Origin: Eupeodes corollae
Taxonomy: Eukaryota > Arthropoda > Insecta > Diptera > Syrphidae
DNA: 64,000 bases
Reading direction: 5' to 3'
Assembly (NCBI RefSeq): GCF_945859685.1
Contig: NC_079147.1
Coordinates: 232,000,765 to 232,064,764 of the forward strand
In this document: positions 1 to 11,606 of the stretch, piece by piece
Layout of the letters: every line of letters begins with the position of its first letter
How positions within the stretch are numbered: the first letter of the stretch is position 1
Notes under the pieces: generated by a model
Told to the model about the DNA's origin: nothing
Seen by the model: only the letters and a program-made list of their open reading frames with translations
The model's database searches: none
Position numbers and translations under genes: made by a program

Positions 1-1
1 T

Positions 2-720
2 GTACCTCAAGGCTCGGTTCTAGGTCCAATCTTATACACTATCTTTACCTACGACATTCCATGTTTAACAAACTGTGATAAAGCTATATTCGCTGACGAT
101 ACTTGTATCTTTTCATCAGATTCAGTTGGTTTCATTGTTGAAACAAACCTGCAATCTGCACTTAATGTAGTTCAAGATTATTTGTTTGATTGGAAGATAC
201 AAATAAATGCCTCAAAGACTCAGGCTATCTTTTTCTCAGGAAAAAGAAAAGCCTGTTTCTTGTCACGCAATAATCTTCAAGTTGGTGGAATAAGTACAGA
301 ATGGCGTTCAAGTGCTAAGTATCTTGGAGTTCATTTAGATAAAACTTTAACTTTTGGCTTGCATGTACAAGAAGTAATCAAGAAGTTTAATATTACTATC
401 AAAACTCTTTATCCATTTATAAACCGCAAATCTAAACTGAGTAATGATAATAAGCTCCTAATATTTAAAGCAGTTTTTCCAGCAATTATGTTTTATGGTT
501 CACCGTGTTGGGGGATATGTGCAAAAAGCCATATTCGTAGACTTCAAATAGCTCAAAATAAAGTTTTAAAAATGATTCTGGTCGTTTTCAACAGCTGAAC
601 TTCACGCTATGAAAAACATAGAACCAGTATTGCAAAGAATTGACAAAATCAATGTACGCTATAATTTATCTTGTTTATCTTCAGATAACATATTGATTTC
701 AAACCTAGCTTCTTTGTTAT
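2..720 (+). pseudogene. Jockey-like non-LTR reverse transcriptase fragment
   Basis: The frame opening at base 2 reads a reverse-transcriptase palm: VPQGSVLGPILY, then the catalytic FADDT box, then a thumb region with KYLGVHLDKTLTF and CWGICAKSHIRRLQ. The frame is open at the window edge, so the 5' part lies outside. At about 583 the frame shifts: the 182..598 frame stops, while another frame continues with AELHAMKNIEPVLQRID to about 720. This is the usual layout of an I/Jockey-group LINE second ORF. The element is 5'-cut by the window and frameshifted, so it is dead. The exact clade is my inference; the RT identity is secure. Confidence 0.85.
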
Positions 721-732
721 ATATAATTATTA

Positions 733-1190
733 TTGAAAGTGCATTTTCGTTCTTTTTTCTTATTTTCCTTTTTAAGACTGACTTGTGATATTAATTTTAT
801 AATTTACTTTTTAATTTATTTATTTATTATTATTTTTCTATTAATTTATTCTTTATCTATTAATTTGTTTATTTACTTATTTATTATTTATTTATCTATT
901 TATTTATTTATTTATTTATATATTTAATTATTTATTAATTTGATAGCTAATTAATTAATTAATTTATTTATTTATTTATCAATTATTTGTTTAATTTATT
1001 TGATTTTTTGTTTATTTATTTGTTTATTATTGTTTGTTCATTAATTTATTTACTATTCATTTTTCTTTGTTTGTTTTTGAATTGTCTTATATATATTTTG
1101 TTATTTATTTATTTAATTTTGTTTATATATTTATTTATTTATTTGTTTATTAATTTAATAATTCATTTGTTAACTATTTATCATATAATG
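733..1190. repeat. TTTA-rich low-complexity tract
   Basis: About 450 bases made almost entirely of TTTA, TTAA and TTTG tetramers. Open frames here (733..927 and 987..1220) are runs of Leu, Ile, Phe and Tyr produced by the repeat and are not genes. It directly follows the LINE fragment and may have grown from that element's A/T-rich 3' tail. Confidence 0.9.
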
Positions 1191-1204
1191 AATATATGTA
1201 AAAC

Positions 1205-1775
1205 TTTAAGTTGGGTTTGATTTAAATACCTCACCGCCCACCCTTCTCCTCTCTAAATCCTCAAAACAATTTAATGAAGGTTTTTATGTAGCTTTTCCTT
1301 CAATATACTGTTATTTGCTTTTCATTACTTGTATTAAAAATTTTATCATTTGTCAGTAGTAAGGTAGATTTATACCGTACCTCTGTAAATTGTGCAATAT
1401 AGTTTAAGAAAAAATGTAAGAAAATTCTGCTACAATAAATACAATACAAATTATTTAGACAAAAAGAGGCATCCGAACTATAAGAAAAGAAAACAAAGGT
1501 TGGTAAACATCAAATATGTATACAAGTCGAAAATTGTTGGCCTTAGTCTTAATATTTCAGTAGTGAATTATACCAAATTTGGTAAAACAACCTTTAAATG
1601 ATATTAAGTCGAATTTTAAATTTGTGTCCAAGTTTTTGTTACAAAAGTGAAGTGTTTCTGATAATAACCTAAGTTAAAAAATATCTTACCCTTGGGTACA
1701 AAATCAGCATAGGGACTAGATATATTTATAAAATATTTAGTTGGTATTTAGAAAAAATAAGTGCTATTTTTGCTA
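1205..1775. other. No gene seen
   Basis: AT-rich sequence. The 69-codon frame at 1392..1601 is Lys/Asn/Tyr-rich, matches no family I know and has no splice context, so I do not call it. Confidence 0.6.
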
Positions 1776-1777
1776 GT

Positions 1778-1870
1778 CCATATATAGTACAGTGAGAAAT
1801 AGCCAACAAAACGATCCGCAGTATCCAGATTTTTGTTTTTAAAAATTGGTACAACTGAAAGAAGATCTGT
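1778..1870. repeat. Dispersed repeat segment A (partner at 31563..31650)
   Basis: The stretch beginning CCATATATAGTACAGTGAGAA and running through AACGATCCGCAGTA recurs near 31563..31650 with small differences. Both copies lie upstream, in the same orientation, of a second shared repeat (2870..3262 and 31770..32105). This suggests one longer non-coding element, here interrupted by the LINE fragment at 2052..2665. Confidence 0.7.
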
Positions 1871-2051
1871 CAGAATAATAATAAAAACTAATAAAATGGA
1901 CAATTTTCAAGAAGAAATGGTAAGAAAACATCTGGAATTGAGATTCTATAAAAAAGTTCATTTTACAATTGCTTCAAAAAGGGGGTTTGTTCGTAGACTA
2001 CTGCATTAACATGTGGTATTGAAGCGAGCTTGAAGATCACCTCAATTTTTT

Positions 2052-2665
2052 ATTGTGGAACGATCACATACGCGATGTCGCCAAAAATGCCGCAAGATGT
2101 TTGGGTTTTCTAAGGCGATTCAAGAAGTTTTTCTCTCCCTCTGATCTGGCTGTTATTTACAAGACTTATATACGTCCAAAGCTTGAGTATAACTCCCATA
2201 TCTGGGCTGGTGCTCCTGCAACTTACTTAAGCCTCTTGGACATTATTGAACGTAGAGCATTTAGACTGATTGGTGATATTACCATCATAAGATCATTTAC
2301 GTCACTTGAACATCGTCGAAATGTTTCTTGTCTCACCCTGTTTTACCGTTATTTTAATGGTTTATGCATTCCTCCCCTTAAGCAGTTCAACCGTAATACT
2401 CGCGCTTCTAGGAATTCTCATCAATATACCCTCGAGCCCAACTTCGGTCGTACTGTCAAGTACAGAGATTCGTTCTTTAGCCGTACTATGCGAATGTGGA
2501 ATGCCTTGCCACACTCTGTCTTTCCCAGCTATTGCAATATTCAGGAATTCAAAACCAATGTGCACCGACATCTACTTTCAAACCCTCCCTCCCTTTCCTA
2601 GTGCTTACACTGTGTCTATATAATAAGGGTAATATATCCCCTTGAGTGTGCGATTATTATAAAAA
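2052..2665 (+). mobile_element. Jockey-like LINE, 3' end copy 1
   Basis: Frame 2053..2601 reads the thumb and C-terminal part of a non-LTR reverse transcriptase: AKNAARCLGFLRRFKKFFS, YIRPKLEYNSHIWAGAP, LLDIIERRAFRLIGD, ending in HRHLLSNPPSLS. The same protein occurs in the copy at 21700..23035. The short 3' UTRs also match: both have a stop, then TGCTTACACTGTG or TGCTCGCACTGTG, then ATATCCCCTT(G/C)AGTG(T/C)GCG and an A-rich tail. This copy is 5'-truncated just before the thumb, as expected from incomplete target-primed reverse transcription. No stop lies inside the retained portion. Confidence 0.88.
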
Positions 2666-2869
2666 AGGAAATATACCTGAATCGAGTTGAAAAGAGCTTG
2701 ATTTGACTCGATTCCTGTCGGAGATCGGAGTCAAGTCAAACTTTTTAGAAGAAAAACCTGTGTGGAGGAGTTGGTTTAACAGATAATGCATTATGGTTTA
2801 TTTGCATGTTTGTGTACAAAAAATATAATTTTGTTTTAATCAAATTACAAAAAAAAAGAACTAATCAGT

Positions 2870-3262
2870 TTTTCATTGTTTAACACGAATCAAACTATCC
2901 CACTTGCACTTCACACATCGAAAACATCGAAACACCATTTGCATTTTAGAAATTGCTGTCATACGTAATCCATTTAAAATCTTCTTGTGCGGTGGAAACA
3001 CTAAAAAGATTTGTTTAATCCAAACTGATATATACCTTTGGTGGAAATATAGCAAAACTTAATTATATTTTCTATTGTTTTCCCTTGCAAAATAAGCCCA
3101 GTTAGTCCATTTTCATTAACAAAACTAAATAATATCAACATTAATAAATTGATTTTTTTCCCCAATGGAAAACACATACATAATTGTAAATGCACTAATA
3201 CTCAACAAACACAGCCATCGAGATACAAATACAATGTCAATCGTATCAACATTTGAGAACCC
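2870..3262. repeat. Dispersed repeat segment B (partner at 31770..32105)
   Basis: A non-coding block of about 390 bases recurs at 31770..32105 in the same orientation with moderate divergence. Shared landmarks in order are AACACGAATCAAACTATC, TTGTGCGGTG, CCTTTGGTGGAAA, GCAAAATAAGCCCAGTT, CATTTTCATTAACAAAAC and AGCCATCGAGATACAAAT. I see no coding frame, TIR or tRNA-like head. It is probably part of a non-autonomous transposon, but its class is unknown. Confidence 0.8.
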
Positions 3263-3769
3263 CACTGTGCGCCCGCCATCTTGTAGTCATTTTTAACAAT
3301 TTAAATACGTTGTTAGAACGCTCCAGTTTGAGTTATATTTTCACATGTCAAATATCAAAATATGAATATGTCAAATGCTCGTTTTCACGATATACTGCTA
3401 AATTATTTTGAATTTTCAGATCTGATTCTACTAAACAAAGTACAAGAGACATCTGCCTCAAAATATGGGAAGTTAATTAGTTTCCTCGAGTAATTTGATC
3501 TGCAATAAATCACTTTAAGCCTTTTGAGTTTTGAATTTAATGGCTTCAGCTTCAGCTCCAGATTTTTGTTTTGTTTTTCAACCAATCTATTCATTTCGTA
3601 TCAAATGTCTTTTTGAATCTCGAGCAATATCAATGCCAACACAATTTAATATTCAGAAAAGATTAAAGGTATTCTTTTATTCGTACGAGTATACCATCCA
3701 CTTACAACTTACAAACAATCGTTTAAAACAATATTTAAATTTACATAATGTAAATGTATCTCTTTTCAG

Positions 3770-4043
3770 GAATTCGCTGAGACAGCAATGAATGAACTTC
3801 TTGGATGGTATGGCTATGATGGTGTGGACCGTTTAGATTTATCATCAAAAACCTCCCGTCTATTACAATCTGCAGCTTCTGCGAATCATATGGAAAAAGC
3901 CAGAAGCAGAAGTCGAAATGGTTTAAGTGATAGTCGACAAAGCAATCGACGTGGTGACAGTACAACATCGGATCATGATACGCACAGTTCTAGGGAAGAT
4001 TCAAAAAGTCCGAATTCGGGGAAAGCTATCGATGAGAAACCAG
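3770..4043 (+). CDS. Sobp: Sobp internal exon (sine oculis-binding protein)
   Basis: This is an internal exon of a nuclear cofactor related to vertebrate SOBP. It begins after the acceptor TCTCTTTTCAG at 3769 in phase 0 and reads EFAETAMNELLGWYGYDGVD, which matches the conserved N-terminal signature (MNELLGWYGYD) I know from SOBP. A Ser/Arg-rich stretch follows (KARSRSRNGLSDSRQSNRR). It ends at the donor CCAG|GTATGT after one base of a codon. The next exon, at 10039, begins with the other two bases of an Asp codon, so the phases fit. The N-terminal exon was not found and probably lies outside the window or upstream among the repeats. Confidence 0.9.
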
Positions 4044-5480
4044 GTATGTACGTAAAAAGAATTTACTCTTATATATGCAAATATAGTTTGTCATTTAAAC
4101 TTAACTTTAATACCTTCAATGGCGATTTTTAAATTTGTTTTTCTTGAATAAGAAACTCTTTGACTTTGACGAAAGAGCTTCCAATTTTTTAATTCGTTGG
4201 CAAGTATTGCATTCGTAAAAAATCTCGAACTTCAGATTTCGTCTGCCTGTCGTTCTGTCTGTCCTTGCCACTACTAAAAGTTCAAAATTGTAAAATATGG
4301 TATAAAGTAGATTTAAGTTAAGCGATGCACATTTTTTGTCATGAATGGAAAATTCGATTTTAAAAAAAACGGTCTGATGGCTTCTTTCAATATAAAAAAA
4401 AAATGTATTGATGTCGAGTTATTCTTTAACCACAATATAGAGCCTTTATTTGTTTCTAAATTTTCTCAGGAATTAATGAATTTCGGCTAATAGTGGCTAA
4501 TAATATTTGTTGATTAAAAACTTTTATATTTTTTTTGATTCGATATGTCAAAAACGGGTAAATATTTTAAAAAGAAATGCATATGTAAAACCAATTTTTA
4601 GAATCACTTAACGCCAAAACCGTTTCTAAAAAAATGTATACGTATATACAAATTTAAAAAAAAAACGGTTTGGTACTTTTGCCAAAAAAATTATTTGTCA
4701 GGTGTACTTAAAAATCTACCATTTTCAAACACACTCTTTGGAAAATAGGAGCGCGTTTGTGCATTTTATTAATATTAATTTCCTCTAAGCTTTTTCGATT
4801 CAATTTTTATCTAATACTCTTGCATCGTTAATTATATAGTTTTAAGGTTTTGCTACCAGACACAATCCATAGATAGATCAATATCAGGAAAACATATTGT
4901 TTGCATTAAAATTTAAAAAATAATGAGTTCAAAAAAAGACTCATTATTTTTCTAATAACAAAGATATCGATAGTGCATGCACACTCGTCGGTTAAAAAAA
5001 AAACATGGGTGATGGTCATTAAAACAGGCAAAGAACCACCAAAAGTACCCCTTCTAACTTGTGAGATATTTCAACATTTCATCCAAAAGTAACCAAATCC
5101 CTATGACCAATAAGGACAAAAAGTACAGTTTTTTGTGTCTGTATTAACGGTGGTGTATCATATGTCCGGTCCATAAGTTGTTAGCTATGAAAAAGGGCTC
5201 ATTATAATATTTTGATAATAAAGATTGATAGCAAAAAGTAAATAGATGAAATTTCATTTTCGAGAAAATTTTGAAGAAAAATTTAGATATTTGTTTCTAA
5301 GTAGGTTATTATCAAAAACTATGTACAATGTAAATTAACATCACTCTAAGTTAAATCACTAGTAAAATCTTTTTTTCAGGAATTCAAAAAGTTTTTCTAT
5401 TAGTGCAGTTCTTTCAAAATTACAAGTATACGGTGATGGACTAAATAATAGAAACGGGGGTTTTCCATTTTTTTAACGAT
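4044..5480 (+). other. Sobp intron, 5' part, no gene seen
   Basis: Start of the 5995-bp Sobp intron (4044..10038). It is AT-rich with many A and T runs. No coding frame, tRNA-like sequence or clear transposon terminus was recognised before the mariner end at 5485. Confidence 0.7.
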
Positions 5481-5484
5481 AAAT

Positions 5485-6690
5485 AAAGGGTGTCCCAAAA
5501 TTAACGCAAGATTTGAATTAAATAGAAAACGCCGTTTTTAGTCTTTTAATAGTTATATTTTTATTGACTCGTAAAGTACATAGCATAGGGTTATGTATGG
5601 AATAACACATCCGAAAAATGGCCTCCACCATTCTGCATAAATGTGGCTAAATTTCGTTGATGCAGCGTTAAATCTCCTCCTTTAATGCACGGATGGTTGT
5701 GGGCTTGTTGACATAGACTTGTGATTTCAAATAACCCCATAAAAAGAAGTCTAATGTTGTTAAATCACACGATCTAGGAGGTCAATTTTGATCACCGAAA
5801 CGAGAGAGTACACGACCTGGAAATGTCTCTGGCAGTCATTGAATTGTTTCACGGGCTGTATGACATGTGGCAACGTCTTGTTGAAACCACATATTGGACA
5901 CATCAATCATCATTCAATTTTGGCAGAAAGAACTATGTAATCTTGTCGCGATATAGAGCACCAGTAACAGTCACTGCTTGACCAGCATCATTTTCAAAAA
6001 AATATGGCCCAATTATGCCTCCAGCCCAAAATCCACACCAAACAGTCACGCGTTGTGGATGCATTTGTTTTTCGACAATCACATGTGGGTTCTCCGAACC
6101 CCAAATGCAGCAATTTCGGCGATTGACAAAGCCATCAAGATGAAAATGTGCTTTATCGCTTAGGATGATTTTGGTCGAAAAATCAGGGTCCATTTGTTGA
6201 TGTTCAATAATCCATTCAACGAACTCTCTTCTCTGTCCATGGTCATTAGGCTTCAATTGTTGTGTTAATTGAATTTTGTAAGCATGAAGACACAGATCTT
6301 TGGTGAGTATACGCTGTAGAGAGGTTCTTGAAATTTGTAATTCTTGCCAACGACGTCGAATTGAGGTTCCTCGATTGTCAGCAACACTCTCACGCACTGC
6401 TTCGACATTCACTTTTGAACGACTTTTTTTTGGACGACCAGTGTGTTTGGCGTCTCCAACGGATCCAGTCTCCATGAATTTTTCAATTAATCTCTTCACA
6501 GTTGACGAAGTTAAAACACTATTCCGACCATATTTTGTATGAAATTTTCGAACTGCAGCCGCCAAGCTTTCACTATTTTTCAAATATTCTTTAATAACGA
6601 AGACACGTTGTTCTATCGTGTAACGCTCCATTTTTAATAACCCTATACTGTTAGCTGTCAAATTGCTTTTTTCATATACAGGGAGGACTT
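5485..6690 (-). mobile_element. Mariner-superfamily transposon, degenerate, in Sobp intron
   Basis: Antisense to Sobp. The frame 6631 down to 5933 reads an N-terminal HTH region (MERYTIEQRVFVIKEYL), a second HTH with SIRRRWQELQIS, and the first catalytic Asp in ILSDKAHFHLDGFVN, then VTVWCGFWAGGIIGPYF. It breaks near 5933, but further pieces continue in other frames: MWFQQDVATCHTARE (second Asp) and PPRSCDLTTLDFFLWGYLK (third Asp). One terminus is visible at 5485-5510 as AGGGTGTCCCAAAATTAACG. I could not find its inverted partner beyond 6661. The copy has frameshifts and stops and is inactive. Confidence 0.85.
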
Positions 6691-6748
6691 ATAAATCAAT
6701 TATTTTTATTTTAATGCTAATGGCTTAGTATTTTTTCTTGTTTTAAAC

Positions 6749-7830
6749 TCACATTAACATTTGTTGAAGACTCAAATCAGCGTCGTTTTGGTTTTCAATG
6801 TTGTTTGGCAGTGGGCGATCGGTAACATAAGACGGTGCAAAGTCTACAGATGTAAAAATGCATCTGGTGAATGTACTTATTCCAGTGCATTTGAAGCCAG
6901 CTATTGCATTTCTATCAGTGATAGACAGTGGGAAAGCTTCTTTTACATTGCTGGGAATATTGTGGATGGACATGGTCTTTCCAGGATTAGTTCGAATCCA
7001 AGCACCTACCGCTGAGTTAATCATTTTTTTGAATGGCCCATATTCTTCCCGGTTAAGGGGCTGTAATGTGGCGGCAATGCTATCAGAACGATTCCGTTGC
7101 ATTTGCAAAAATCAAGACATTTAATGGATAAATGCGACTCATGATTGTCGAGCAAGAGCAAACATTTATTCACTTGTGTTGGTTTTGCCTGTCTCTTAAA
7201 ATGCTCGAGAAAACCAAAAACTCAGCTTCTTGCATCCATCCACTAGCGTTACTTGCTCCCATTGATCCCACCGGTCCATCTCTAACCATGTGTTCATGAT
7301 ACCGTTTCAATGGAAATACAAAAAAAGGTGGTGTAAGACCTCGTTGTGCATTGATTGCGATGGCAACTGTAACTAATCTTCCACGCTCAGCAGATGTAAT
7401 GGCACCAACTTGTTTGGACCATATGTCCCGTGACTCGAACTTATACCGGTCCATAACCTCCGTAACCTTGTCAAAAAACTTGTTGACATTAGTCTCATTA
7501 AAACTGCGGAGAGACAACATTGGATGTCTTTTTAAAAAGCCGGAAAACCACTCCATGCCAGCTAGCTCATTCTCAAGCCACTTAGTTGGGAATCGCTTAT
7601 TATGTTTTACTGCCATTTGGTAGGATAGGCGCCTAACCTCTTTTGGTGCAAGTCCATAGAACAAATTGGATGAAGAAATAAGGTAATTCTCGAGTTCATT
7701 GCTTGATTAGGAAAGGAGAAAGTCAATTTGTTTACAGAACTGCATACCAGAAAATGCTCTAACACATTCATACAGGCTGTGAATGGGTTTTTTACTTTCA
7801 TGACGTGTTACTTTTGTCCCCGGTCTCCCC
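6749..7830 (-). pseudogene. Pogo/CENP-B-like transposase remnant with internal deletion
   Basis: Read on the - strand from about 7690, pieces in order are: GLAPKEVRRLSYQMAVKHN and EWFSGFLKRHPMLSLRSFNE (CENP-B-type HTH), KQVGAITSAERGRLVTVAI and LTPPFFVFPLKRY (DDE_1 core), LLLDNHESH near 7140 (second catalytic Asp), and PFKKMINSAVGAWIRTNPGK with YVTDRP near the C terminus. In this family the first Asp lies in a DETG box after a conserved DIW. Here DIW runs straight into SKQVGAIT, so the DETG segment is deleted. Frameshifts separate 7170..7664 from 6749..7108. It lies in the Sobp intron on the opposite strand. Confidence 0.85.
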
Positions 7831-8795
7831 TACACTAATAAAATAACAAAAAGTAAAATAAATTCAATCGTGTTTCATGCGCTACAAAAATATTCAATTT
7901 TTAAATCTTCCCATAGAAAAAACCCTATTAGTGAAGAAAATGGACAGCTTCAGACAACATAAGTGACTTCATTTCATTGCATTGAATGAAGTTAACGTTC
8001 AATTAGTTAAACGTTAATTTTGACCAAAGCATCTACACTTCTTGCTTTTCCAATTTGGAAAAAAAAAACACAAAACATTCAATTTAAACGGTCAAAAATA
8101 AATAAATTATAGAATAAAGATGATCAACTGTCATTTTGACATAAGAAGACTTGACTTTAGCCATTTTTAGCCAATAGTCGTTCCACACTTCAAAAGTTGT
8201 GCTCATTATTACAAAAAAAAGCACACGCAACAGAGTAAAACATTTCCATTGTAGTGACTTTTTGAGGAAAAAAAAACACATTTAAGTTTCATAATTTGAA
8301 ATCATTTTATTTGTTTTTACATATAATAATTATAAGTTTACTTTTGTTAATATTTGTTTATTGGATTCTTATTCACGACTAGGTGATTAAAATTTATCAA
8401 CAATTTTCGGTAACTCTGCTCGAGTATATTTTTGGCGTTAAAAAGGTAGTCTAAACTCGTGGAAATTGGTGCGAAATCCGTTCCAAACATTTTGACAGTT
8501 GACAGTTTTTCTCTGTCCCCACTCTTCAAATTTGATATTTAACCAACTTTTAGCGCGAGAAATAACTGGAACACAGTTAAAGAGATTTTTCTTGACTAAC
8601 TTTCCAATTAACATTTTAATAAAGTTGCCTCAATTGGATGGCCATTTTTTGGCAGCTGGCCAATCAGATACTAAAAACTTGCTTACTTTCAAGTCCCTTA
8701 TGTGGTCTGAAGCTACCCATTCTCTGTAACTATTAGGTAAAGTCCAATTATGTCAAAATGTCAGCTGATTATTTTTTTATTTAACTTAAGGCTGG
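7831..8795. other. Sobp intron, no gene seen
   Basis: AT-rich sequence between the pogo-like remnant and the SINE. Short frames at 8084..8281, 8347..8529 and 8499..8729 show no family motifs. No transposon termini recognised. Confidence 0.6.
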
Positions 8796-8799
8796 GTAC

Positions 8800-8976
8800 T
8801 ACAGTAGCGTGATGGTTAGTGTGTAGGACAGTTACGCTTGGTCTTGGGAGAAATTGACACATCCTGTAAGAGTAGTTCTGGCCATGAAAAGTGCCTATTA
8901 GACATTTGTATTATTCACAAACGGGAATTTTAAATAGTTTCAAGTCAATATGCCCTCGTTCTCAATGGACTGCTGC
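8800..8976 (+). repeat. tRNA-derived SINE, copy 1 (with tRNA-like head)
   Basis: The head TAGCGTGATGGTTAGTGTG resembles a tRNA A box region, followed by a decayed B-box area (GGTCTTGGGAGAAATTGAC). The body has CATCCTGTAAGAGTAGTTCT and GCCATGAAAAGTGCCTAT, and the tail has GTTCTCAATGGACTGCTGCG. The same body and tail landmarks occur, reversed, at 25493..25680 and 57515..57760. This copy lies in the Sobp intron in the sense direction. The family assignment rests on shared layout across the three copies. Confidence 0.72.
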
Positions 8977-8979
8977 GAA

Positions 8980-10038
8980 AAATTCTGTGATATATTTATT
9001 TATTCCACAATTGAATTTAAAGTATAGTGTAAAGGCTTTCTCTGTCATACTGGAAAAGGAATTTTTCGTCAAAACACAAAACACGGATCATTATGAGTTT
9101 CACTGCAAACGAAGCACCTTATGTTCTTTAAGCCTGCCTAATGTTGAAATAGTGAAACTTTTTAAGACACATGTGGAATGTCGAAAAGCACATTAAATGC
9201 ATAATCAGTATGCTCTCAATGTTGACTACTATCCAAAATTCCCAAAAACTAAATTTTCTATAAACAATAATAAAAATAAACAATTTTTATGTTTATATAT
9301 ATGTATTTACTAAAAAGGCCACAAATAAATTAATTACTCATCCAAAAAAAAAAATCAATTAGGATTACAAAAGTTTATTTTTCTTCAACGCAATGATATT
9401 CAATATCATCACAAGAGCAAATGAAACCCCAAAATCATCATTAGTGCGATGATAGGATTTTAAAATTAAAACCTCTCTTCTGAAATCCCAGAAATTCTTC
9501 GATATCAACTTTTTTATGAATGTAAAAGGAAAATGTTAAAAGTATTAAAATGAGCGTAGAGGTAAACTATTTATCATTAAAACCTAGAGCTTTGGGAAAA
9601 TGAAGTAAAATAGAGATGAAAGTATGTAACTTCATCCTTTGCAGAAACAAGAGCTATACGTTTACAATGACCTATCCACCTCCATTCTGCATTCTCCATT
9701 CTGGATTCTACACTGCCACATGCTCATTAAATACAAAACTTTAAGGATACAACTGCATTTTCTCTGGAGAAATTTTGTTTTTAATATACAATCCAAGGCA
9801 GGAGTATCATGTGTCTAATAGAAGAATCCCTATGCATACGTTTCTGGGGTATAAAAATCGGTATTGGTACAGGCGGGGAATAGGGTTGAGGTTAAACAGG
9901 ACTATAGCATAGAGAGGATAAAAGTTTATCGAAAGGTTTCCGAAAGATTGGAGTTGGAGGAGTTTCCTTATGTTTAAGAAATTTAAATTTCGAGTGATTA
10001 GAAAACTATGGGTACTCAAGTTTCTTTTTCTTTTTCAG
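8980..10038 (+). other. Sobp intron, 3' part, no gene seen
   Basis: AT-rich DNA ending at the acceptor with polypyrimidine tract TTTCTTTTTCTTTTTCAG (10021..10038). The frame at 8891..9196 overlaps the SINE and shows no recognisable motif. Confidence 0.7.
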
Positions 10039-11606
10039 ATTATAATAACTGCGTTTGGTGCCGTCGACCAGTGCCCGACAATTCAACGGACTTCCTTACA
10101 ACTGCCGATGGACCAAGGTATTGCTCGGAGTCATGTTTTACCCAAAGCAGGCGAGCTTCGTTTAAGAAGGCTAAGACATGTGATTGGTGCCGACATGTGA
10201 GGCATGCGGTGAGCTATGTCGACTTTCAAGATGGTGCTTCCCAGCTTCAGTTTTGCTCGGATAAGTGTCTCAACCAGTACAAGATGCAAATCTTTTGTAA
10301 AGAAACTCAGGCACATTTGGACATGAATCCGCATTTATGTGACAAGGGTTTGGAAGCTGCAAGTGGGAGTGGTGGACTCATAACGCCGGACCTGTGGCTT
10401 CGAAACTGTCGCAGTAGATCAGCGTCACCTGCCTCAACAGTGTCAGTTTCACCTTCTCCGGCCACACCCACACCACAGATTATACCAACGCAACCACACA
10501 AACCCTTAATCTCAGTGGCTCCAGTCTCGAAATTGATGTCGAAAAGTCCGGGCATCATGAACAACCGACAGTCACCCAAGCATAGTAGGAAAAAGAGGCC
10601 TTCACGAGCTGCAACGTCTAGTGTTGGTCCCAACAGTAGCAACAGCAACAGAACCACCAACAGTATAAACAACAACAATAACACAAACATTTCAAACAAA
10701 TCAAAGATTCTAGCTAATAGTTTGACGGCAAGCCCCAAACTTCCACCAAAGCCATTTTCAAGTGTCCAGGACTTTCAAAACATAAATGCTCCACCGATAT
10801 CTCCGATAGATGTCCCAACACAGCCCTCACAGCAACATCCAGCAGCACGTCCATCAAACCTTCCATCTGGGTTCTTTCCGGGTCCGTCTTTTCCCCCAAG
10901 ACCGCCGTTTATGCCCCAACCCCACCCGAGGTTCTATGGCGGGCTTCAACATCTATTTCCGCCACCGGACGCTGTTTCGGGGCTACTGGGTGGCATCCCA
11001 CCTGTGACAGTAATGGTGCCATATCCCATTATAATCCCGCTTCCCATACCGATCCCAATACCGCTGCCAATAATGGACTTTGTAAGGGCTGCTCAGAAGA
11101 AGGAGGAAGCCGCAAAACCATCTGAAACACCAACTAACAGCAATACCAAACCTTTAGAACAAAATGATGAACCCCTCGACTTCACAAAATCGAAAGAAGA
11201 AGAACCTACGCCGCCACCACCTCCACCCGCAGTGGAGCTTCCCGAAAGCCCTCCAGATACTGAACGACTTACACCTGCTGCATCTAAAGATCAGCCCCCG
11301 AACAACTCTGAAGATAATCCTGATGACAGTTATAAGGAGGAGAAACTGCCAAAGCTTAAAATTACACGGCTGCATAGCAAGCGGCTTGTGGCCGCCACTT
11401 CAAACTCACAGCCTTGTTCTGCAGCAACAACGAGCTCGACGACGACGACGCCAACTGTTCCCAAAGAAGCCCAAACCTCACCCAGTGAATGCAGTAGGCC
11501 GTTAAGGAAACGGAAACGAATAATAGACTGTGACTTCCAGCGAATGGCTTCGAAGGAAGTGGATGTCGAAGACACTACTCCTTTAGCAAATAAGCAACGG
11601 AAATAA
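10039..11606 (+). CDS. Sobp: Sobp terminal exon (FCS zinc fingers, Pro-rich region)
   Basis: Last coding exon of Sobp, 523 codons with the stop at 11604. It opens with two FCS-type zinc fingers: CVWC...RYCSESCF, then CDWCRHVRHAVSYVDF...QFCSDKCLNQYKM followed by FCKETQAHL, the closest matches to vertebrate SOBP. Next come LITPDLWL, a Ser/Asn-rich linker with poly-Asn, a Pro-rich region, and VMVPYPIIIPLPIPIPIPLP, equivalent to SOBP's PYPVIVPLPVPIPIPIPIP. EPLDFTKSKEEE resembles a CtBP- or SUMO-interacting motif (inference). The C terminus has a basic RPLRKRKR cluster that could act as a nuclear signal. The open frame starts upstream at 10008 only because the intron end happens to be open. The family acts with Six-type (sine oculis) factors; the function here is inferred from homology. 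Confidence 0.93.

Noticed and set aside
733..1220. Two open frames of 64 and 77 codons rich in Leu, Ile and Phe
   Set aside because: They are translations of a TTTA-type low-complexity tract; no membrane protein is implied.
3600..3769. Possible upstream Sobp exon just before 3770
   Set aside because: No sequence like the conserved SOBP N terminus and no convincing acceptor-donor pair.
8891..9196. 101-codon frame in the Sobp intron
   Set aside because: Its start overlaps the SINE, it has no motif, and the intron phases are already satisfied without it.
10307..10738. 143-codon - strand frame with a Leu-rich stretch inside the Sobp exon
   Set aside because: Antisense shadow of the poly-Asn and Ser-rich coding sequence.
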